DNA from: PALSA-612 sp035652235
GTDB taxonomy: Bacteria; Actinomycetota; Thermoleophilia; Gaiellales; Gaiellaceae
Assembly (NCBI GenBank): GCA_035652235.1
Contig: DASREE010000014.1
Span: 124,001 to 188,000 of the forward strand
Direction: 5' to 3'
Length of the DNA: 64,000 bases
Shown here: in pieces, positions 40,102-48,457 of the stretch
Layout of the letters: each line of letters begins with the position of its first letter
How positions within the stretch are numbered: the stretch's first letter is position 1
Position numbers and translations under genes: made by a program
The notes under the pieces: model-generated
Database searches by the model: none
Seen by the model: the letters and a program-made list of their open reading frames with translations, nothing else
Told to the model about the DNA's origin: nothing

Positions 40102-41496
40102 CTAAGCCAGGCCGCGCTGCGTCCGGCCGGCTGCGTGCACGGCCAGGCCGAGCGACAGCCAGAGCAGGGCATCGAGCGGGATGCCGGCCACGAGGCCGAG
40201 GGCGCTGAGGATGCCCATCGCCACGAGCAGCGCGACGAGCGCGCCGAGCGCGGGCACGGCGCGGTCCGGTGGGGCGCGCAGCGCGGCGCGGCCTGCGACG
40301 ACGAGCCCGGACGCGAGCAGCCCGAGGAGCGTCAGAAGCCCGACGGCGCCCAGGTCGGACAGCGCCTGGACGTAGGCGTTCTGGACGCCCCACGGGTGTG
40401 CGGGGGAGGGGAACGCCTGCGCGGGCGCGCTGGGGAACTCGCGCCGCGCCGCGGGCAGGTACGGCCCGTAGGTGGCGAGCTCGGACGAGGCCTGCCAGCC
40501 CGCTCCGCCGATCGGGTTGTCCTCGAAGATCCGCCAGCCGATGTAGGCGAGCAGCGTGCGCTGGACGTAGCTCTGCACCGCCTTCTTCTCGGCCTTCGCC
40601 TTCTCCAGGCCGACGAAGCGGAGGAACTGGTTGATCTCGCCGGCGCGCATGACGAAGACGCCGCCGAGGACGACGCCGACGACACCGGCGACGGCTGCGG
40701 CCCGCCGCAGGTCGACCCAGCCGCGCAGGCGCGCCGCCAAGACGAGCGCCCCCGCCCCGGCCGCGAGCCCGATGGCGCCGGCGCTCGAGCCGGAGAGGAC
40801 GAGGCCGGCCGCGCCGGACAGGCCGGCGACGGCGAGGGGCGCCGCCGGCGGTCGCCAGACGGGGCGCAGCGCGAGCGCAACGAGCGCCGCGCCGAGGGCG
40901 GCGCCCGACAGGGAGGCGAAGTCGTGGTGGCCGAGGAACGACGGCTGGCGCCGGCCGGCTGGCCACGCCTCGCAGATGTCGGCGCCGAAGATCTGCGCCA
41001 GGCCGACGACGGTGGCGGCGACGGACCAGGCGGCGAGCACGCCGAGGAGGAGGGCGAGGTCGCGGCGGGCGCGCACGAGCAGCGGCACCGACAGCGCGAG
41101 CAGGCCGTACTCGGCGAACTTGCCGGCGGTGACGGCGTGCGTGCCGACGGCGTAGTCGGCGGTCCACAGCCGCGGGTAGACGCTGCCGGCGGCGACGTCG
41201 GCGAGGAAGACGGCGCCGGCCGCCCACACGAGCGTGCCGGCGCGGAGGGGCGCGAAGCCGTGGCGCAGCCCGGCGGCGAGGGCGCTCAGCGCGACGGCGA
41301 GGACGGCCAGGTCGGAGAGGACGACGTGCGCGCTGGCCGGGCCGGCGTGGACGTGGAAGCCCGGCTGGTAGTCGACGTGCAGGAAGAGGAGGGGCAGCGC
41401 GGCCGCGAGGACGGACGAGGCCGGCAGCGTGCGGGCGGGGGCGAGCACTCGCAGCGGGGCGTCCGCCGGGTGGGTCGAGGGCAGTCGGACGGCCAC
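40102..41496 (-). CDS. O-antigen ligase/polymerase-like (Wzy_C) membrane protein
   Basis: 464 aa, GTG start 8 nt after TATAGT. Twelve or so hydrophobic helices. A large extracytoplasmic loop (about residues 270-345) between helices contains QSYVQRTLLAYIGWRIFEDNPIGGAGWQ and HPWGVQNAYVQALSDLG, the signature part of Wzy_C-domain ligases/polymerases, where conserved Arg and His are catalytic in WaaL. It should join or polymerise flipped lipid-linked oligosaccharide. Ligase and polymerase cannot be told apart from sequence. Confidence 0.85.
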   Translation of the reverse strand: MAVRLPSTHPADAPLRVLAPARTLPASSVLAAALPLLFLHVDYQPGFHVHAGPASAHVVLSDLAVLAVALSALAAGLRHGFAPLRAGTLVWAAGAVFLADVAAGSVYPRLWTADYAVGTHAVTAGKFAEYGLLALSVPLLVRARRDLALLLGVLAAWSVAATVVGLAQIFGADICEAWPAGRRQPSFLGHHDFASLSGAALGAALVALALRPVWRPPAAPLAVAGLSGAAGLVLSGSSAGAIGLAAGAGALVLAARLRGWVDLRRAAAVAGVVGVVLGGVFVMRAGEINQFLRFVGLEKAKAEKKAVQSYVQRTLLAYIGWRIFEDNPIGGAGWQASSELATYGPYLPAARREFPSAPAQAFPSPAHPWGVQNAYVQALSDLGAVGLLTLLGLLASGLVVAGRAALRAPPDRAVPALGALVALLVAMGILSALGLVAGIPLDALLWLSLGLAVHAAGRTQRGLA

Positions 41497-41504
41497 CGGC
41501 GGCC

Positions 41505-41512
41505 ACTATACT
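41505..41512. promoter_or_regulatory. Overlapping divergent -10 elements (TATAGT / TATACT)
   Basis: Plus-strand ACTATACT holds TATACT (41507-41512) for the flippase side and, reversed, TATAGT (41510 to 41505) for the ligase side, 8 nt before GTG 41496. Both are near-consensus -10 boxes, so the ligase and flippase units share one compact divergent promoter. Confidence 0.5.
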
Positions 41513-41584
41513 CGTGCCGTTGACCGGCTTTGCCGCTCGCATGCCAGGCCGGCCGGGGTTCGAGCTACCGTGCGGCTCGCGGCG

Positions 41585-42910
41585 ATGAGCAGCCTTCGCT
41601 CCACCCTGCGGCGCCGCTCGGCGGCCGCGGCCGGCATCTACCTGTCCGTCGGGCTGGGCGTCGCGGCCACGATCATCGCCGCGCGCCAGCTGGGCAAGCA
41701 CGAGTTCGGCCTTTTCTCGGAGGTGGTCGTCGCCGCGGGCTTCTTCCAGACGCTGCTCGACCTGACCGCCGAGGAGGCGCTCGTCAAGTACGGCTTCGAC
41801 TACACGAACGCGTCCGACTGGGGCAGGCTGCGCCGCCTGTTCCGGGCGGCGCTGGCGGTGAAGGCCGCGGGCGGGCTGCTCGCCGCCGCCGTGCTGGTCG
41901 CCCTCGCGCCCTTCGCCGGACGCATCTTCGGCGCGCACGGGCTGGAGACACCGTTTCTGGTCGCCGCGGCGCTGCCGTTCGCGCAGTGCCCGGAGGGGGT
42001 GTCGAGCGCGGCGCTGATCCTGCACGGACGCTACGACGTGCGCGGCGCGTTCTTGGCGGCGGCGATGGCGCTGCGGCTGGCGGGTATCGGCATCGGCGCG
42101 CACTTCGGGGTGACGGAGGCCGTGGTCGGCATCGTCGCCGCGCAGGCGGCCGCGACCGCGCTCTTCGGCGCCGCGGGGATCGCCGCCTTCCGCCGGTTCC
42201 CCCGCGCGGCGCACGCGCCGCTCGGCGACCACCGCCGCGCCATCCTCGGCTTCGTCGTCCAGTCGAGCCTGGCCACGGGGGTCGTCTCGCTGCGTGGCGC
42301 GCTCGCGCCGGTGCTGCTCGGCGTCGTCGCGAGCCCGGCCGAGGTTGGCTTCTTCCGCATCGCACAGGCGCCGCAGCAGGGCCTCGCCTCGGTGTCCGCG
42401 CCGGCGCGGCTGATCCTGCTCACCGAGCAGACCCGGGACTGGTCGCGCGGCGCCTTCGACGTCGTCCTGCGCGGCATCCGCACCTACACGCTCGGGGCGA
42501 GCCTGCTCATGGTCGTGCTCGTGCCGCCGGTGTACGCGTTCATGCCCGAGCTGATCCGCGCCGTCTTCGGCGGCCAGTACGCGGGCGCGACGACCGCAGC
42601 CAGGCTGATCCTCGTCGCCGGCGCGATCCAGTTCGCGCTCGGGTGGACGAAGTCGTTCCCCGTCTCGATCGGGCGGCCTGGACTGCGCGTGCTCGCGCAC
42701 GGGGTCGAGTCGCTCGTGCTCGTCCCGCTCGTCGTCGCCTTCGGCTCCCTCTGGAAGGCGACCGGCGCGGGCGGCGCGGTGCTCGCCTCGACCGCCGTCT
42801 TCGCGGCGCTGTGGAGCGTGCTGCTCGCCCGGGTGCGCCGGGACAGCGTCCGCGTGGGTATCGCCGCCGGGACGGCGGGCCCGAGCGGGGCCGAGGCGGC
42901 ACGGCTGTGA
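41585..42910 (+). CDS. Wzx-like oligosaccharide flippase
   Basis: 441 aa from ATG 41585; GTG 41570 is an in-frame alternative, and TACCGT at 41566-41571 could be a further -10. About twelve membrane helices in the MATE/polysaccharide-transporter arrangement, opening with RSAAAAGIYLSVGLGVAATIIAARQLG and HEFGLFSEVVV, the usual amino signature of this family. It flips undecaprenyl-diphosphate-linked oligosaccharide across the membrane. Translationally coupled to two GT4 genes. Confidence 0.88.
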   Translation: MSSLRSTLRRRSAAAAGIYLSVGLGVAATIIAARQLGKHEFGLFSEVVVAAGFFQTLLDLTAEEALVKYGFDYTNASDWGRLRRLFRAALAVKAAGGLLAAAVLVALAPFAGRIFGAHGLETPFLVAAALPFAQCPEGVSSAALILHGRYDVRGAFLAAAMALRLAGIGIGAHFGVTEAVVGIVAAQAAATALFGAAGIAAFRRFPRAAHAPLGDHRRAILGFVVQSSLATGVVSLRGALAPVLLGVVASPAEVGFFRIAQAPQQGLASVSAPARLILLTEQTRDWSRGAFDVVLRGIRTYTLGASLLMVVLVPPVYAFMPELIRAVFGGQYAGATTAARLILVAGAIQFALGWTKSFPVSIGRPGLRVLAHGVESLVLVPLVVAFGSLWKATGAGGAVLASTAVFAALWSVLLARVRRDSVRVGIAAGTAGPSGAEAARL

Positions 42911-44013
42911 GAGTCCTCGTCGTCTCGGGGATCTGGCCGCCGGACGTGGGCGGCCCGGCGAGCCACGCCCCCGAGCTGGCGGCGTTCCTGCTCGGCCGCG
43001 GGCACGAGGTGGAGGTGGTGACGACGGCGGCGGCTGCCCCTGCGGCCGAGGCCTACCCGGTGCGGTGGGCGTCGCGCCGGCTCCCCGTCGGCGCCCGCCA
43101 TCTGGCTGCCGCCGGCCTCGTCGGCCGCCGCGCCGCACGCTGCGACGTCGTCTACTCGACCGGGATGCTCGGGCGCAGCGCTGTCGGCTGCGCGCTCGCC
43201 CGCAGGCCGTTCGTCGTCAAGCTGACGCAGGACCCGGCCTTCGAGCGCGCGCTCCGCCGCGGCCGCTTCCGCGGCGACCCCGTCCAGTTCCAGTCGTCGC
43301 GCGCGGCGCCGCTCCTGCGCGCCGCGCGGGACGCCGAGCTCCGCCGCGCGGCGCACGTCATCTGCCCGAGCGCGTTCCTCGCCGGGCTCGTCCGCGGCTG
43401 GGGCGTCCCGGCCGATCGGATCAGCGTGCTCCCGAACCCGGTGCCGCCGGTCGCGGCGCTGCCGCCGCGCGCTGCCTCCGGCCGCCCGCTGCTCGCCTTC
43501 GCCGGCCGGTTGACCGCTCCGAAGGACCTGGCTGTCGCGCTGGAGGCGGTCGCGCGCGTGCCCGAGGTCGAGCTCGTGCTCGCGGGCGACGGCGACGAGC
43601 GGGCCGCGCTCGAGGCGCGGGCGCACGCGCTCGGCCTCGACGGACGCGTGCGCTTCCTCGGCTCGCTGCCGCGCGAGGACGTGCTCGCCCTCTTCCGCCG
43701 CGCGGACGCGGTGCTCCTCTCCTCCCGCTGGGAGAACTTCCCGCACACGCTGGTCGAGGGGCTCGCCGTGGGGACGCCGGCGATCGCGACCGCGGTCGGC
43801 GGCGTGCCGGAGATCGTCGCCGACGGGGAGAACGGCCTGCTCGTTGCGCCCGGAGACCCCGAGGCGCTCGCCACCGCGGTTCGCCGCTTCCTCGCCGACG
43901 AGGAGCTGCGGAAGCGCCTCGCGGCGGCCGCCGCTTCTTCCGCCGAGCGCTTCTCGGCCGAGCGCGTCTACGGCGAGCTGGAGGCGATCCTGCTGCGCGC
44001 CGCCGCCCGGTGA
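42907..44013 (+). CDS. GT4-family glycosyltransferase
   Basis: 368 aa, GTG in a GTGA overlap. VRVLVVSGIWPPDVGGPASH opening, VVYSTGMLGRSAVG, then FAGRLTAPKDLAVALEA for the donor domain and RWENFPHTLVEGLAVGTPAIA as the E-x7-E motif. Clear full-length GT-B enzyme; KLTQDPAFERALRRGRFRGDP lies in the acceptor-binding half. Donor sugar unknown. Confidence 0.9.
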   Translation: MRVLVVSGIWPPDVGGPASHAPELAAFLLGRGHEVEVVTTAAAAPAAEAYPVRWASRRLPVGARHLAAAGLVGRRAARCDVVYSTGMLGRSAVGCALARRPFVVKLTQDPAFERALRRGRFRGDPVQFQSSRAAPLLRAARDAELRRAAHVICPSAFLAGLVRGWGVPADRISVLPNPVPPVAALPPRAASGRPLLAFAGRLTAPKDLAVALEAVARVPEVELVLAGDGDERAALEARAHALGLDGRVRFLGSLPREDVLALFRRADAVLLSSRWENFPHTLVEGLAVGTPAIATAVGGVPEIVADGENGLLVAPGDPEALATAVRRFLADEELRKRLAAAAASSAERFSAERVYGELEAILLRAAAR

Positions 44014-45143
44014 AGCCGCGGCTGCTGATCGTGGGCCGCAGCCGCTACCGGCTGCCGCTCGAGCCGAACCTCGAGCGCAAGTTCGCCGCGCTGCGGGCGG
44101 AGCTCGAGCTCCGGGTGCTCGCCTCCGCCCGGGACGGGTCGCCCCTGCGCGACGACACCTTCTCCCTCGCGCCGCCCCGGCGGGCGCTCGACGGCCCGCG
44201 CTTCTGGGTGTCGCTGCCGCTGCGCGTGCGGCGCGAGCTGGCGGCGTTCCGGCCCGACGCCGTGCTCGTGCAGAGCCCGTACGAGGCGGCGGCGGTCGTG
44301 CTCGCGCAGCCGCGCTGTCCCGTCGTCGTCGAGATCCACGGCGACTGGCGGACGGCGACCAGGCTGTACGGATCACGCGCGCGGCGCCCGGCGGCGCCGC
44401 TCGCAGACCGGATCGCGCGCGCGGCGCTGCGCCGGGTCGACGCGGTGCGCACGATCTCCTCGTACACGAGCAGCCTCGTACGCGCCGCCGGGGTGGAGCC
44501 CGCCGCCGAGTTCCCCGCGTTCATCGACCTCGACCCGTTCCTGGCGCCGCCCGCGCCGCTTCCCGAGCAGCCGCGCGCGCTGTTCGTCGGCGTGCTCGAG
44601 CGCTACAAGGACGTGGACGGGCTCGCCGCGGCCTGGCGGCTGGCCGCGCCGAGGCTCCCGCGGGCGACTCTCCGCCTCGTCGGGCGCGGCAGCCGGGCGC
44701 ACGTGGCCGAGCGGCTCGTTGCCGAGCTGCCGCGGCAGACGGCGTGGATCCCCGAGCTGCCGAACGCGGCCGTCCCGGCCGAGCTCGACGCCGCCACCAT
44801 CCTCGTCCTGCCCTCGCGCTCGGAAGGCCTCGGCCGAGTCGTCGTCGAGGCGCTGTGCCGGGGCAGACCGGTGGTCGCGACGCGCGTCGGCGGCATCGTC
44901 GACCTCGTCCGCGACGGCGAGAACGGCCTGCTCGTCGAGCCGCGGAACCCGCGGGCGCTGGCGGAGGCGCTCGTCCGCTGCCTGTCCGACCGCGCGCTCG
45001 CCGGGCGGCTCGCCGCCGCCGCCCGGCCGAGCGTCCAGCCGTGGCTCGCGACGCCGGAGGAGTACGCCCGCCGCGTGCGCGAGCTCGTCGAGCGGGTGCT
45101 GGCCGGACGGCGGCAGAGCGCCTGCGCGGAGGCAGCCGGGTGA
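44010..45143 (+). CDS. GT4-family glycosyltransferase
   Basis: 377 aa, GTG in a GTGA overlap. VGRSRYRLPLEPNLERKFAAL is shared with the stump that follows at 45154, so the two were tandem paralogues. VVEIHGDWRTATRLYGS and AVRTISSYTSSLVRAAG mark the acceptor half, FVGVLERYKDVDGLAAAW the donor half, RSEGLGRVVVEALCRGRPVVA the E-x7-E motif. Its stop overlaps a GTG that now leads into pseudogene sequence. Confidence 0.9.
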   Translation: MKPRLLIVGRSRYRLPLEPNLERKFAALRAELELRVLASARDGSPLRDDTFSLAPPRRALDGPRFWVSLPLRVRRELAAFRPDAVLVQSPYEAAAVVLAQPRCPVVVEIHGDWRTATRLYGSRARRPAAPLADRIARAALRRVDAVRTISSYTSSLVRAAGVEPAAEFPAFIDLDPFLAPPAPLPEQPRALFVGVLERYKDVDGLAAAWRLAAPRLPRATLRLVGRGSRAHVAERLVAELPRQTAWIPELPNAAVPAELDAATILVLPSRSEGLGRVVVEALCRGRPVVATRVGGIVDLVRDGENGLLVEPRNPRALAEALVRCLSDRALAGRLAAAARPSVQPWLATPEEYARRVRELVERVLAGRRQSACAEAAG

Positions 45144-45153
45144 CGCTCCCCGC

Positions 45154-45470
45154 GTGCTCTTCGTCGGGTCGACGCGATACCGGCTTCCGCTCGCGCCCGG
45201 GATCGAGTGGAAGTGGGCGGCGCTCGAGGAGGTGCTCGACCGGTACGTGTTGGCGCGGGCCGGCTGGCCGACGCTGACGGGCGATGCCCGCTTCGCGAGC
45301 TCGTCCCGGCGGGGGGCGTCGGCTTCTCCGCCGGGCTGCCCTGCGCGTGCGCCGGGCGATCGGCGCCCTCGCGCCGCAGGCGATCGTGGCCGAGGACCCG
45401 CGCGCGGCCTCCGCTCGTGCTCGCGGGTCGCGCGCTCGCCCAGCGCACGCCCGCCGTGATCGGCAACTCG
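45154..45470 (+). pseudogene. GT4 amino-terminal stump with frameshifts
   Basis: Begins VLFVGSTRYRLPLAPGIEWKWAAL, matching the start of the preceding GT4 (VGRSRYRLPLEPNLERKFAAL). After ARAGWPTLTGDARF the frame is lost; the next recognisable piece, LRVRRAIGALAPQAIVAEDPRAAS, is in a second frame, and VLAGRALAQRTPAVI in a third. These align in order with the paralogue (LRVRRELAAFRPDAVLVQSP, then VVLAQPRCPVVVE). The donor half is missing altogether. At least two indels plus a large deletion; not functional as given. Confidence 0.75.
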
Positions 45471-45615
45471 ATCACCGTCCCCGTCGCCCTGTTCGACGCG
45501 CAGATGGCGCAGCTCGCCGAGCTCGGCTACCAGCCGGTCTCGATCGGCGAGGTGGTCGCGCACGACGCAGAGCACGCGCCGCTGCCCGCCCGCGCCGTCC
45601 TGATCACCGCCGGCG
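45471..45615 (+). pseudogene. Polysaccharide deacetylase amino-terminal stump
   Basis: About 48 residues reading ITVPVALFDAQMAQLAELGYQ, then PVSIGEVVAH and LPARAVLITAGG. This is the first stretch of a polysaccharide deacetylase-type domain; the metal-binding Asp-Asp of the expected ITFDDGY is replaced by AGG exactly where the homology stops. The rest of the domain is absent. The frame joins directly to acyltransferase sequence. Confidence 0.6.
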
Positions 45616-46053
45616 GACGAGCCCGAGCCGGGCGTCGACGCCGACGCGGCGGCGGCCTGGCCGAACCACGTCATCCGCGACCGCCGACACCTCGCCTGGC
45701 GCTACGCTGCCTCGCCGCGCGGCTACCGGGTGGCGGTCGACGGCGCCGGCTACGCCGTCGTCGGACGCATCCGCCGCTCGGCGTTCGACGTCGCCGTCCT
45801 CGCCGAGCTCGTCGCGCCCCGCGGGGGCTCGCGGGCGCTCCTGCGCCGGGCGATCGGCCTTGCCGGCCGGGCCCTGGTGATGATCGCGCTGCCGGCGCCG
45901 GACGAGCGCGCGACCTTCCTCTCGCTCGGCTTCCTGCCCGCGCCCTACACCCTGCGCCTGCTCGGGAAGCCGCTCGCCGGGGCGCTCGACGCCGATCTGG
46001 CCGCGTGGCGCTTCACCCTCGGCGACACCGACTTCATCTGGGAACCGCGAGAC
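45616..46053 (+). pseudogene. GNAT-like acetyltransferase carboxy-terminal stump
   Basis: In a new frame after the junction: HLAWRYAASPRGYRVAVDG, GYAVVGRIRR, ALVMIALPAPDERATFLSLGF, LPAPYTLRLLGKPL, and the closing FTLGDTDF. This ordering matches the carboxy half of GNAT/FemAB-like acetyltransferases of exopolysaccharide clusters, which end in a GDTDF-type motif. The amino half and start codon are missing, and no stop separates it from the next gene. Confidence 0.6.
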
Positions 46054-46133
46054 ACGAGGGGTGCTCGTGCACGACGTCCGTCGAGGCGGAGCGTCCGTTT
46101 CGGCCCATCGCTGCTCGCAGCCGGAGCGGCCGC

Positions 46134-46139
46134 TATCGT
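46134..46139 (+). promoter_or_regulatory. Possible -10 element (TATCGT)
   Basis: TATCGT, 7 nt, ATG 46147. Supports a leaderless start for the aldose epimerase, but it lies within sequence that would otherwise encode a signal peptide. Confidence 0.35.
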
Positions 46140-46146
46140 CGCGACG

Positions 46147-47313
46147 ATGGTGTCCAGGGCATCCGCCTCGTCGGCGAACAAGCGCATGCCGACGATCAGC
46201 AAGGAGGCCGACGTCGGCACCGGGACGTTCGACCGCCCGCCGAAGCCGGTCGACCGCTACACGCTGACGAACCGCAGCGACATGTCGGTGAAGATCCTCA
46301 CCTACGGGGGCATCCTGCAGGAGGTGAACGTGCCGGACCGCCGGCACCGGGTCGCGAACGTGACGCTCGGGTTCGCGAACGTGAACGGCAGCTCGACCGA
46401 CAGCTACGTCGGCAGCGGCAACAGCCCGTACTTCGGGGCGCTCATCGGCCGCTACGCGAACCGGATCGCGAACGGGCAGTTCTCCCTCGACGGCACCACC
46501 TACCAGCTGCCGATCAACAACCCGCCGAACTCGCTCCACGGCGGCTTCTTCGGCTTCGACAAGCACGTCTGGGACGTCGTCAGGGCGGACGTCGGCCCGC
46601 AGGGGCCCGAGCTCGAGCTGCACCTGCTCAGCCGCGACGGCGACCAGGGCTTCCCCGCCGACCTGGACGTGTGGGTGACCTACACGCTGACGGACGACAA
46701 CCGGATCAAGATCGACTACAAGGCGACGAACGACAGCTCCACGCTGTGCACCATCGTCAACCTGACGAACCACGCCTGCTGGAACCTGCACGGCGAGGGA
46801 ACGAGCGACATCTACGATCACGTGCTGCAGCTGAACGCCGACCAGTACACGCCGATCACGAGCGCCCTCATCCCCACCGGCGCGATCGACCCGGTGGCCG
46901 GCACGCCGCTCGACTTCACCAAGCCCACGCCGATCGGCGAGCGCATCCGCGACTCCGGCAACCAGCAGATGCAGTTCGCCCGCGGCTACGACCACAACTT
47001 CGTGCTCAACCGTCCGAGCCCGACCGACACCTCGACGATCTGGGCGGCGCGGGTGACCGACCCGGCGAGCGGGCGGACGCTGACCATCTCCACCGACCAG
47101 CCCGGCATCCACTTCTACTCGGGGAACGTCCTCGACGGGACGCTCGTGGGAACGGGCGGCAACGCCTACCGTCAGGGGGACGGGCTCGCGCTCGAGACGC
47201 AGCACTTCCCCGACTCCCCCAACCACTCGAACTTCCCCTCGACCGTGCTCGGCCCAGGTCAGACCTTCCAGACGCACACGATCTACGCCTTCTCGAGCTC
47301 GCCGAGGACGTAG
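46147..47313 (+). CDS. galM: Aldose 1-epimerase (galactose mutarotase family)
   Basis: 388 aa from ATG 46147. Family landmarks: KILTYGGILQEVNVPD, FGALIGRYANRIANGQF with the conserved Asn-Arg, NNPPNSLHGGFFGFDKHVW with catalytic-type His, VNLTNHACWNLHG and FARGYDHNFVLN. The fold interconverts alpha and beta anomers of free hexoses. In-frame codons before the ATG would encode RRSVRFGPSLLAAGAAAIVA, a good signal peptide, but have no start codon, so the 5' end may have been lost in the deletions upstream and the protein may once have been secreted. Free-standing mutarotases in polysaccharide islands may act on released sugars. Confidence 0.88.
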   Translation: MVSRASASSANKRMPTISKEADVGTGTFDRPPKPVDRYTLTNRSDMSVKILTYGGILQEVNVPDRRHRVANVTLGFANVNGSSTDSYVGSGNSPYFGALIGRYANRIANGQFSLDGTTYQLPINNPPNSLHGGFFGFDKHVWDVVRADVGPQGPELELHLLSRDGDQGFPADLDVWVTYTLTDDNRIKIDYKATNDSSTLCTIVNLTNHACWNLHGEGTSDIYDHVLQLNADQYTPITSALIPTGAIDPVAGTPLDFTKPTPIGERIRDSGNQQMQFARGYDHNFVLNRPSPTDTSTIWAARVTDPASGRTLTISTDQPGIHFYSGNVLDGTLVGTGGNAYRQGDGLALETQHFPDSPNHSNFPSTVLGPGQTFQTHTIYAFSSSPRT

Positions 47314-47389
47314 CGCTCGCAGCCCCCCGCGTCGCCGGAGGTCGCGGCTGGGCGGTCGCCCTCTTCCGCCGCGGCGAGCGGCGCACGCG

Positions 47390-47395
47390 CACAAT
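47390..47395 (+). promoter_or_regulatory. Probable -10 element (CACAAT), leaderless start
   Basis: CACAAT, 6 nt, ATG 47402; no ribosome site in between. Confidence 0.4.
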
Positions 47396-47401
47396 GGCGG
47401 C

Positions 47402-48457
47402 ATGCCCGGCCGCCGGCTCGTCTTCATCACCCAGCAGGTCGACCCCGGCCACCCGGCGCTCGCGGCGACGGTGCCGAAGGTGCGCGCGCTCGCCGAGCGG
47501 GTGGACGAGGTGGTCGTGCTCGCCGACCGCGCCGTCGCCGGAGCTCTGCCCGGAAACTGCCGCTCGCTCAGCTTCGCCGCCCCGAGCCGCGCCGGACGCG
47601 GCGCGCGCTTCGCCTCGCTGCTCGCGCGCGAACTGGCGCGCGGCCGGCCGCTCGCCGTCGTCGCGCACATGTGCCCCATCTACGCCGTCCTCGCCGCGCC
47701 GCTCACCCGGCCGCTGCGCGTGCCGCTCCTGCTCTGGTACACGCACTGGGCGCGGACGCGGACGCTCGCCGCCGCCGCGCGCCTCGCCGACACGGTCGTG
47801 TCCGTCGACCGCCGCTCGTTCCCGATCGGCTCGCCCAAGGTGGTGCCGATCGGGCACGGGATCGACCTCGGCGAGTTCCCCTGCGCCGACGGCCAGGCGA
47901 CCCGGGACTTCCGGCTCGCGGCGCTCGGCCGCTACTCCCGTGCCAAGGGCCTCGAGGTCGTCGTCCGCGCCGTCGGCCTCGCGCTCGACCGGGGTCTCGA
48001 CGTCCGCTTGGAGGTGCTCGGCCCCGCTTTGAACGCGGCCGAGCGCGAGCACCGCGCCGAGCTCGAGCGGCTCGTCCGCGCGCTCGACCTCTCGCGGCGC
48101 GTGCGGCTCGGGCACGCCGTGCTCCGCTCGGAGGTGCCCGGCGTGCTGGCGCGGGCGAGCGCTCTCGTCAACAACATGCAGGCGGGGGCGCCCGACAAGG
48201 TCGTGTTCGAGGCGGCGGCGAGCTGCCGGCCCGTCGTCGTCTCGAATCCGGTCTTCGACCGGCTGGTGGACGGCCTCGGCGTCCGGCTCCGCTTCGACCG
48301 GGACGACCCGGACGATCTCGCCTCGGCGATCGGCGAGCTGGCAGCGCGTGCGCCCGAGGAGCGTCGGGCGATCGGCCGGGCGCTGCGCGAGCGCGTCGCG
48401 GCGAGCCACTCCGTCGAGCACTGGGCGGACGCCGTGCTCGAAGCGGCCGCGCGATGA
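47402..48457 (+). CDS. GT4-family glycosyltransferase
   Basis: 351 aa, ATG start. RLVFITQQVDPGHPALAATVP opens the GT-B fold; PLLLWYTHWARTRTLAAAARLADTVVSVD ends the acceptor half; LAALGRYSRAKGLEVVVRA starts the donor half. In the donor motif the first Glu is replaced (AGAPDKVVFEAAASCRPVV keeps only the second), unusual but seen in some GT4 members. It ends in an ATGA overlap with the next gene. An independent unit starts here. Confidence 0.86.
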   Translation: MPGRRLVFITQQVDPGHPALAATVPKVRALAERVDEVVVLADRAVAGALPGNCRSLSFAAPSRAGRGARFASLLARELARGRPLAVVAHMCPIYAVLAAPLTRPLRVPLLLWYTHWARTRTLAAAARLADTVVSVDRRSFPIGSPKVVPIGHGIDLGEFPCADGQATRDFRLAALGRYSRAKGLEVVVRAVGLALDRGLDVRLEVLGPALNAAEREHRAELERLVRALDLSRRVRLGHAVLRSEVPGVLARASALVNNMQAGAPDKVVFEAAASCRPVVVSNPVFDRLVDGLGVRLRFDRDDPDDLASAIGELAARAPEERRAIGRALRERVAASHSVEHWADAVLEAAAR

